From NCBI RefSeq assembly GCF_004795745.1, contig NZ_SDGV01000015.1, positions 23,526-87,525 on the forward strand: a DNA stretch of 64,000 bases, read 5' to 3'. Positions 16,824 through 24,100 of the stretch are shown here, piece after piece. Every line of letters begins with the position of its first letter. The stretch's first letter is position 1. The notes beneath the pieces are model-generated. The model was given only the letters and a program-made list of their open reading frames with translations, ran no database searches and was not told the DNA's origin. A program made the position numbers and the translations under genes. The DNA comes from Vagococcus silagei (GTDB lineage: Bacteria; Bacillota; Bacilli; Lactobacillales; Vagococcaceae).

Positions 16824-16870
16824 AACACATAATATAATGTATGTTGCATACATTATATTATGTGTTTTTT
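16822..16870 (+). terminator. Perfect 20-bp inverted repeat with T-run between regulator and MFS gene
   Basis: Arms 16824-16843 and 16847-16866 are perfectly complementary over 20 bp with a three-base loop, almost entirely A/T, followed by six T. It reads as an intrinsic terminator or attenuator that limits transcription from the regulator into the MFS gene. A dimeric regulator could also bind the same palindrome as DNA. Confidence 0.75.
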
Positions 16871-16886
16871 AGTAAAGGGGAATGAC

Positions 16887-18053
16887 ATGGAAAAGAAAAA
16901 GAACTATATTTTACTGCTAGGTATTATTATTGTCTCAACAAATTTAAGAGCGCCAATTACATCAGTTGGCCCTTTAGCAAGTATATTAGCTGAAGATTTA
17001 CATCTTTCAGCCGCACAAAATGGGTTAGTGACAACAATCCCATTAGTCGCATTTGCAATCGTATCACCTCTTGCGCCAAAGATTGCAGCTCGTTTTTCAA
17101 TTGAACGCACTATTTTTGGTGCACTATTGACTATTTTATTTGGAATGGGCGTTCGTTTCATTCCGAGCATCTTAACGCTGTTTGTCGGCACATCTATTTT
17201 AGGCTGTGGCATTGCGATTTGTAATGTACTAATTCCAGGATTAGTCAAAAAAGAATTTTATCACAATAGTGGACTTGTGACAGGACTGTTTTCAGTCAGC
17301 ATGAATTTAGCTGGGGCAATTGCTTCTGGAGTTAGTATTCCACTAGTGACAAATTTAGGTATGACATGGAATAAAGCCCTGTCTATTTGGGCGATTTTAA
17401 CGATGATCTCAATTGTTGTCTGGTTACCGCAATTAAAAAAACGTGATAAAACAGAGCGTAAAATTGTTGCAACGAATGAAGTGTCTGTTTGGAATTCACC
17501 ATTGGCTTGGTGTGTTACTTTGTTTATGGGAATTCAATCATTTGTGTTTTATGCTTTAGTAGCATGGTTACCACAAATCCTTGCAGACCAAGGAGTGAGT
17601 GCTGCCAAAGCTGGTAGTATGCTTTCATTATTACAATTGACGATTTTACCATTAACATTTATTGTGCCAATCGTTGCTGAAAAAGTCAGCAATCAAAAAT
17701 TGTTTGTCATCATCAATTTTGGATTCTATGTAATTGGTATTTTTGGTTTAATGTTTGGTCAAGGTTTTGTAACAACACTTGCGATTATTTCGTTAGGTGT
17801 TGCAGGTGGTATTGCCTTCGGTCTTGTGATGATGTTCTTTAATTTACGCACGACAACTGCTGGTGAAGCAGCAGAACTTTCAGGTATGGCACAATCGATG
17901 GGGTATTTATTAGCAGCCGTCGGTCCATTCCTATTTGGCTTTTTATATGATCAAACAGGTAATTGGCAAATTTCACTTTTTGTATTAATTGGGGTTGTGA
18001 TTATCTTCTTATTGGTTGGATTAAAAGCTGGTTCAGACGAAGTGATAGCATAA
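16887..18053 (+). CDS. CynX/NimT-type MFS transporter
   Basis: Start at ATG 16887, seven to eight bases after AAAGGGG; an upstream in-frame ATG would lie inside the inverted repeat. The 388-residue protein has twelve helices and the CynX-family opening (LLGIIIVSTNLRAPITSVGPL) with conserved NLRxxxTSVGP, as in cyanate, 2-nitroimidazole and related carriers. Export or uptake of a small anion is likely. The nearby carbamoyl operon makes cyanate-like or carbamate-like substrates attractive but unproven. Confidence 0.82.
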   Translation: MEKKKNYILLLGIIIVSTNLRAPITSVGPLASILAEDLHLSAAQNGLVTTIPLVAFAIVSPLAPKIAARFSIERTIFGALLTILFGMGVRFIPSILTLFVGTSILGCGIAICNVLIPGLVKKEFYHNSGLVTGLFSVSMNLAGAIASGVSIPLVTNLGMTWNKALSIWAILTMISIVVWLPQLKKRDKTERKIVATNEVSVWNSPLAWCVTLFMGIQSFVFYALVAWLPQILADQGVSAAKAGSMLSLLQLTILPLTFIVPIVAEKVSNQKLFVIINFGFYVIGIFGLMFGQGFVTTLAIISLGVAGGIAFGLVMMFFNLRTTTAGEAAELSGMAQSMGYLLAAVGPFLFGFLYDQTGNWQISLFVLIGVVIIFLLVGLKAGSDEVIA

Positions 18054-18147
18054 AGATAAAATGATAAAAATAAATTGCATGAAATAAACTGTATGTAAGA
18101 ATCGACATTGTGGCAGAAGGCTTAGCATAATTCCGTTAAAATTATCT

Positions 18148-18275
18148 CTGTGACAATGTTGATTTGCAATTAAGGGAGACTGTGAGATGAGTACGTCACA
18201 GTCTTTTTTTACAAACTAAACGGTGTCACAGAAGTAGCTTCTTCTTATTTCTTGAAGCTGAACACTTCTGTCACA
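18148..18275. repeat. Cluster of TGTCACAG-based hairpins in a gene-free stretch
   Basis: The 343-bp gap 18054-18396 contains CTGTGACA (18148), the terminator stem with TCACAGTC (18196), TGTCACAG (18224) and CTGTCACA (18268). The last two close a bulged hairpin in which ACAGAAGT (18228-18235) pairs with ACTTCTGT (18264-18271) and AGCTTC with GAAGCT. No gene is seen. Confidence 0.5.
18178..18210 (+). terminator. Terminator downstream of CynX-type MFS gene
   Basis: GACTGTGA (18178-18185) pairs with TCACAGTC (18196-18203) and is followed by seven T. Confidence 0.85.
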
Positions 18276-18354
18276 ACCTCTTTTCGAAATTGGAAATAAA
18301 AAATAAATATATAAAATTCGGTAAAGAGTGGGTAAATCATCTGTACATGATGAT

Positions 18355-18382
18355 TTAACTTATATATTATGAACGATAGAAT
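18355..18382 (+). promoter_or_regulatory. Promoter of the small anchored-protein gene
   Basis: TTAACT (18355-18360), a 16-base spacer and TAGAAT (18377-18382) precede the gene at 18397. An 8-bp inverted repeat AAATCATC/GATGATTT just upstream of and partly overlapping the -35 could be an operator. Confidence 0.55.
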
Positions 18383-18396
18383 ATGTAAATTTAGGA

Positions 18397-18810
18397 GTGA
18401 GAGAACTGGTATCTAAAAAAAGTCTGTTTATTTGTCTTATTGGTATGGTGTTAATTATTTTGATTTATAAGTTTAGTTTTGTAAGTATGACCTCGGATAA
18501 TTTGCTTCCAGAAAGAGAACATAAAGAGGTACTAGCTAGTGTTAAAAATGAATTTAATGACACAATGGAAATTGGACATCTGATTTCCCTATCACTCTCT
18601 ACTGAAAAATCTAGTCAGCTAGTTATGGCATATTTAACAGAGGAAAAACTAAAGTCCCAAGCAAACCAAGATCAGTTTGTAGGGGTAGAAGTTAAATTTT
18701 GGACTGGATTTAAATCGGGGACCTTAAATTCATTTACGCTTTACAACTGGACATGTATTTTGAAGAAAGAAGAACAGTGGAATGTTGTCTCATTTGGACC
18801 CAATAATTAG
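18397..18810 (+). CDS. Small membrane-anchored protein of unknown function
   Basis: About 137 residues. The only canonical in-frame start is GTG 18397, but it overlaps the TTAGGAG ribosome-binding site; a CTG at 18406 is spaced correctly and may be the real start. The N-terminus (SLFICLIGMVLIILIYKFSF) is a single membrane anchor or uncleaved signal; the remaining 110 residues are hydrophilic and would lie outside the cell, ending in a beta-rich stretch (LYNWTCILKKEEQWNVVSF). I do not recognise the family. It has its own promoter. Confidence 0.55.
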   Translation: MRELVSKKSLFICLIGMVLIILIYKFSFVSMTSDNLLPEREHKEVLASVKNEFNDTMEIGHLISLSLSTEKSSQLVMAYLTEEKLKSQANQDQFVGVEVKFWTGFKSGTLNSFTLYNWTCILKKEEQWNVVSFGPNN

Positions 18811-18956
18811 AAAAATTATTCTGATTTTAACTATGAAAAGTGATATGATCTAAAATCAACAAGTATCCTTATGTTTTTTCGCTAAAGTATGATAAAGTAA
18901 GACACGAAGCTAGTCGTATCAAGTTAAAATTTGTGAAGAGGAAGAGTTGTGAATCA

Positions 18957-19901
18957 GTGAAAATAAACCAAAAAAATAAAAAAAATGTAAAAAATAAAAA
19001 GCAGTTTAAGCCTAAACGTGACGAACGATCAGAACAATATCAAGTCAAGGAGGCGGTAGAATTATTACCATTCCTTAGAGAAACGTTAACATCAAGAAGT
19101 CGCAATGCGATTAAATCAATTTTGACACGTGGTCAAGTTGCTGTTGATGGTAAATCAATCACGCAACATAACTATGAGTTAAAGCCTGGACAGGTGGTCT
19201 CAATTGAAAGCAATCAAAGTTTCATTAAAGAAATGGCATTAGAAGGTGTCACAGTACTCTATGAAGATGATGATATTATTGTTGTCGAAAAAGAAGCCGG
19301 CTTGTTATCAATTGCAACAAATAAAGGACCAGAATTAACTGTACACCGCCAATTGATGAATTATGTAAAACAAGCTCATGTTAATAATCGCGTTTATGTT
19401 GTCCATCGTTTAGACCGTGATACGTCAGGTGTAATGGTCTTTGCAAGAAGTGAGAAGGTTAAACATCAACTTCAAGAAAATTGGAACAAGGTCGTGCTTG
19501 AAAGAACATATACAGCACTTGTTGAAGGGAAAGTGACACGTGATTCTGGTACGATTGAATCATGGCTAAAAGAGAGCAAAACTTATAAAATGTATTCAAA
19601 TCAAACCGATAATGGTGGTAAAAAAGCTATTACTCATTATCAATTGGTAAAACAAAATAGTAATTTTAGTTTATTGGAGGTCAATCTTGAAACGGGACGC
19701 AAGAATCAAATTCGCGTGCATATGCAAGATTTAGGGCATCCAATTGTAGGTGATAAGAAGTACGGTGCAACAAGTAATCCAATGAAACGTCTAGGATTAC
19801 ACGCCTCAACACTAGTGATGATTCATCCAACAACTGGTAAAAAAATGAGTTTCAAATCAAGTATCCCTAAGAAATTTCAAAAAACCTTTAAGCATAGTTA
19901 A
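18957..19901 (+). CDS. RluA-family pseudouridine synthase
   Basis: Start placed at GTG 18957, about ten bases after GAGGAAGAG; the frame opens further upstream at GTG 18933. The 315-residue enzyme has a basic lysine-rich leader, an S4 RNA-binding domain (about residues 50-95, SRNAIKSILTRGQVAVDG) and a catalytic domain with the HRLDRDTSG motif near 155, whose Asp is the family nucleophile. It isomerises uridine in rRNA or tRNA; the exact target is not readable. Monocistronic with its own terminator. Confidence 0.9.
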   Translation: MKINQKNKKNVKNKKQFKPKRDERSEQYQVKEAVELLPFLRETLTSRSRNAIKSILTRGQVAVDGKSITQHNYELKPGQVVSIESNQSFIKEMALEGVTVLYEDDDIIVVEKEAGLLSIATNKGPELTVHRQLMNYVKQAHVNNRVYVVHRLDRDTSGVMVFARSEKVKHQLQENWNKVVLERTYTALVEGKVTRDSGTIESWLKESKTYKMYSNQTDNGGKKAITHYQLVKQNSNFSLLEVNLETGRKNQIRVHMQDLGHPIVGDKKYGATSNPMKRLGLHASTLVMIHPTTGKKMSFKSSIPKKFQKTFKHS

Positions 19902-19910
19902 ATATTTGTT

Positions 19911-19950
19911 AGCTCTTTAAAAGAAGAACTTCTTTTAAAGAGTTATTTTT
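19911..19950 (+). terminator. Terminator downstream of rluA-type gene
   Basis: Perfect 14-bp stem CTCTTTAAAAGAAG / CTTCTTTTAAAGAG with a two-base loop, followed by TTATTTTTTT. Confidence 0.9.
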
Positions 19951-20056
19951 TTGTGTAAAGTAACAACACACACCCATTAAGGATGCAATGAATTATTTTT
20001 TTATGTTTAATAACAAGCTTCTTAATTAGTTATTTTAGTAAAAAATAAAGAATTGT

Positions 20057-20100
20057 TGTAAATTTTAATAAAAAATAGTAAAATTAATGAAAGCGTTTCA
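20057..20100 (+). promoter_or_regulatory. Promoter of the polysaccharide locus with LacI/CcpA-type operator
   Basis: TTGTAA (20057-20062), a 16-base spacer and TAAAAT (20079-20084) are followed by the palindrome TGAAAGCGTTTCA (20088-20100), which fits LacI-family or catabolite-repression boxes. The block AAAAAATAGTAAAATT around the -10 recurs in the promoter at 31404. Confidence 0.7.
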
Positions 20101-20129
20101 AAAATATGTTTTATTGAGGGGGATTACCA

Positions 20130-21101
20130 ATGAAAAATCGTAAATCGCTTATTTTTTTGGTCTTAATTATGGTTGTTACGGTGAGTTTATTTTTTATACT
20201 TACACGACGAACTGAAAACAAGGAAACAGAGGTTGGAAAAATCGGTGATTTTTCGATTTCAGACAAAATATTAGAGCTTTATCTTTCAGAAAATGAAGGC
20301 ATAGTCTTAAATCAATATGCTAAGGAAAACAAATTGACAAGTTATGGTGATGATTTACTGAAACAAGAATCAGCAGAACAAAAGGAAATTATCAATGCGT
20401 TAAGAGAGAAAGTTGAAGCAGAGATGTTGTATGACTATGCGGTTTTAACAGAACTAGAAAAAATTGATAAAGAAAAACCGACCCAAAAAGAGCACTCATT
20501 GAAACAGTTAAATGGTGCTTATGGCGAAATAAAAAATCAAGTTTCTGATGGTAAAGATATGTTGATGAAAAATATCAATAAAGTAAATCCACCTTCAGAA
20601 AAAGATTTATACCAAGCATTTAATCAACTAGATAAAAAATATAAAACAAAACCATTTGAAATTAGTGGTGTTGAAATGAATTTTTTTAACGAAAATAAAA
20701 TGGAACTGATATCATTTTTTAAACAAAATGGTACTTCGACAGTTGAGGAAATACAAAGCCAGTTTCAAGCAAAATATTCTGATAGTGTCATCAAAGAATG
20801 GACATTAGATAGTCAGAATATCCAAAAAGAGGATACTTATCAGCTGGCCCTAGCTGAAGTTTTAGTAAATAAAGTAAAAGGAGATTTAATTGAGGGGTTA
20901 AAAGAGGGGCAATACTTTTATATTATTAGTAAAAAAGGAGGCGGAGAATTAACACAGCAAGAGGCACCAGATTTAGCTAAAAACAAGTATTTAAATGATC
21001 AACTAGATAACAAAATTAGCACAAGAATGAAAACCTTAAAGTTTGAGACAAAAGAACCATTAGTGGATTTAATGAATGATTATTACAAAAACAAAAAATA
21101 A
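20130..21101 (+). CDS. Membrane-anchored foldase-like protein (PpiC/SurA-like layout)
   Basis: A 323-residue protein with an N-terminal membrane anchor (SLIFLVLIMVVTVSLFFIL) and an extracellular, helix-rich body. The segment GDFSISDKILELYLSENEGIVLNQYAKEN resembles the first helices of SurA_N/peptidylprolyl-isomerase proteins, and a later block (ISGVEMNFFNENKMELISFF, about 175-195) sits where a parvulin domain would begin, though I cannot find its catalytic residues. The gene begins the locus and lies 17 bp before the giant wall-anchored enzyme, so it may help fold that secreted protein. Function is inferred from layout and position. Confidence 0.6.
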   Translation: MKNRKSLIFLVLIMVVTVSLFFILTRRTENKETEVGKIGDFSISDKILELYLSENEGIVLNQYAKENKLTSYGDDLLKQESAEQKEIINALREKVEAEMLYDYAVLTELEKIDKEKPTQKEHSLKQLNGAYGEIKNQVSDGKDMLMKNINKVNPPSEKDLYQAFNQLDKKYKTKPFEISGVEMNFFNENKMELISFFKQNGTSTVEEIQSQFQAKYSDSVIKEWTLDSQNIQKEDTYQLALAEVLVNKVKGDLIEGLKEGQYFYIISKKGGGELTQQEAPDLAKNKYLNDQLDNKISTRMKTLKFETKEPLVDLMNDYYKNKK

Positions 21102-21118
21102 ATTAAGGAGTATCACAA

Positions 21119-24100
21119 GTGAAAAAAATAATTAAATTAATCAATTATCTTGCCATAATGTGCTTAACTTTAGTTAGTATCGGTTCGTTTACGTTGCCTG
21201 TTCATGCCGCGGAAGAACCGCTAGAGAAACAACTAACGACTGAACTTAGTTCAGTCGGTTTATCCAAACAAGGAAAAACATATTTTGTCGATGGTCAAAA
21301 TGGAGAAGATACCTCAGATGGTCTATCTCCGGAAACAGCTTGGAAAAGTCTAGAAAAAGTATCTGCAACTACTTTCCAACCTGGTGACCATATTTTATTA
21401 GAAGCTGGTAGTACTTGGCGTGGTCAAATTCTACATCCAAAAGGAAGTGGAACAAAAGACGCAACTATTAAGTTAGATTTTTATGTGAAAGGTTCCGAAG
21501 GTAAAGCAACGTTTAAGTCCAACAAACGTCCAACCATTCACGGTGACGGAACTTATGGAACTGGTAAATTTAAACGTTATGTTACAGGTGCGGTTCAATT
21601 AGTAAATCAAGAACATTGGGAAATTCAAAATTTAGAAGTAACAAATACACCAGAATTGGACAACAAAGAAGGTTATAAAAAACCTGGTGACGCACAACGT
21701 GTGGGTATCCTTTTGCTTGGTCATGAACAAAATAGAACGTTTAATAATGTCAAAGTTCGAAACAACTATGTCCATGATGTTCAATCTGAATATTACTTAA
21801 AATTATCAGGCAGTCGCGAGACGAAACGCTTGAAAGCTGTTGGCGGAATTATCGTCCTAGGGCATTGGGTGGATGAAGATGGTAACGTCGTTTTAAATGC
21901 CGGTGATCATAGAAGTACGACTGGTTTTAATGATGTCTTGATTGAAAATAATATTGTGAAACGTGTTGGTTTGGAAGGCATCCGAACAAAAGGGGATGCT
22001 GATACTTCGGTTGCAAATACCTTCCATAAAAAATTTAGCAACATCACAATTCGTAATAACTATCTTGAAGATATTTCAGGAGATGCGATTGTTCTTAGTG
22101 AGGTAGCAAGTGATGGTGTTGTTGAAGGAAATGTTTCAAAACGTGCTGCTAATGCTGATTATGGAACGCATAATTACGCAGCAGTTTGGTCGATGTCAAA
22201 TGACAATGCCCTATTCCAATATAATGAAGTTTACGGAATTGTTTATGGATATAATGATGCGGAAGCCTATGATATTGATATGCAATGTAGCAATGTCATT
22301 TATCAGTATAACTATAGCCATCATAATAGCGGTGGGTTCTTATTACTTATGAACAGTCAAGCGGACTCAATTGTTCGTTACAATATCAGTGCGAATGATG
22401 GTGGAGGCAATAAAGGGACAAACGCTGATAAAGGTGGCGGAAGTGGCTATAATTACAAAGAACAAAGTATTTTCCATTATTGGGTAAAAAGTGAAGGCCG
22501 TGCAATGCCGCTAATTCATAACAATACTATTTATGTTGGTGATGGCGTTTCAACTTCTTTATTTGGTGAAGGAAACAGTGGTGATAATAGCGGTACAATA
22601 GCGCATTTCTACAACAATATTTTATATAAAGAAGGTTCAGGAAGTTTGAAATTCCTTGCTGCAAATCCAACGAATGGTAGCGATGCGATTGAAAGAAAAT
22701 TAGGGAACAATCCTGAAAAATATATCAAGAATAATATTATTTGGCCCGAAAGTGTTGCTTCAGAAAAAAGTGGCGCGACTAAAGATATTTTAGAAAAATC
22801 AAATAATAAATTTGTAAAACCAAAATTATTAATTAATGAAGATCAAAGTTTAGTTGCAGACTTAAATGCTCAAGAACAAACAGCATTGAATGTTGAAACT
22901 GACAGTGTGCAGGACTTTACTTCAGTGAGCAAATTACGTGAACGTACAAAAGGTTTTAAAATTTCAGATGATAGTCCGGCGATTGCGTCTGGTACTGTGA
23001 TTCCAAATCAGCCAGAAGAAGATTTCTTTGGTAATAGTATCAAAGATCGTGCGCCAGATATCGGTGCACATCAAGTCTCGAACGTGAAGAAAAAAAAAGA
23101 AGTTAAAGTCAATCCAATTAAAGTTAAAACATTAGCAGGTGTTTATCCTGAACTACCAAATAAAGTCGATGTCACAATTAAAGAAACTTATGGGGATATC
23201 GTGAATGAACGTAAAGAGAAAAAAGCAGTAACTTGGGATATTATCGCTAAAGATAAATATATGCAAGCCGGAAAATTTGATGTATCTGGTACGGTAGCAG
23301 GATTAAGTAAAGAAACAGCCGTTGCTAAGGCTGAAGTGACTGTGACGGGTGAAGCGGGAACGGGCGCAGAATCGGCTCACTATGTTGCTAAAGACGCTGC
23401 CTTTATTCAAAAAGGTAATCCGAATGATGCTTATGGAGCAAAACAAGGTGCAGTTAGCAAACCAAGTGCAAAAGATGCTTATAAAGCGCCATTTGGCTTA
23501 TCTTATTCAGATAACTATGTTCTGAAATTGAAAAATGCCGGTTCAGCACCATATAATCGTCGTTTCTTAGTTAAGTTTAATCTTAAAGATTATCAAGGTA
23601 AGATGAATCAAATCAAAGATGCAAATATTCGAATTTTTGTAAGCCGTTATGATGCATGGAATGGTGCGGGTGGCACAACGGAAGAACAATTGCGAAATAC
23701 AGGTTTTGCGCTTGATGTTTATGGTGTAGGCAACCAATGGACTGATCAAGCATTAACATGGAATAATGCACCAGGAAATGCTGAAGTTTCAAGTAAAAAC
23801 CCTGATGACAGCATTCCAAATTACACGGAGTTAAAACCAGTTTCTCATAAAGAATACAAGAATAGTCAAATTATTGATAATGGTCATGCGATTGATATCG
23901 ACGTAAGCCATTACCTTGCTGAATTAGATGATTCAGTTGAAGATGTGAGTTTCTTAGTGACAATACCAATGAGTAAAGTAACTAATTTTGATCGAGACAA
24001 TGCTGGATTCGATGCATTTTCTCTTAAAGGTGCTGCACAAGCTTATCGTGATTTCGAAAATGGCACGCTAAAATTACCAGCGAACTTCCCTCAAGATATC

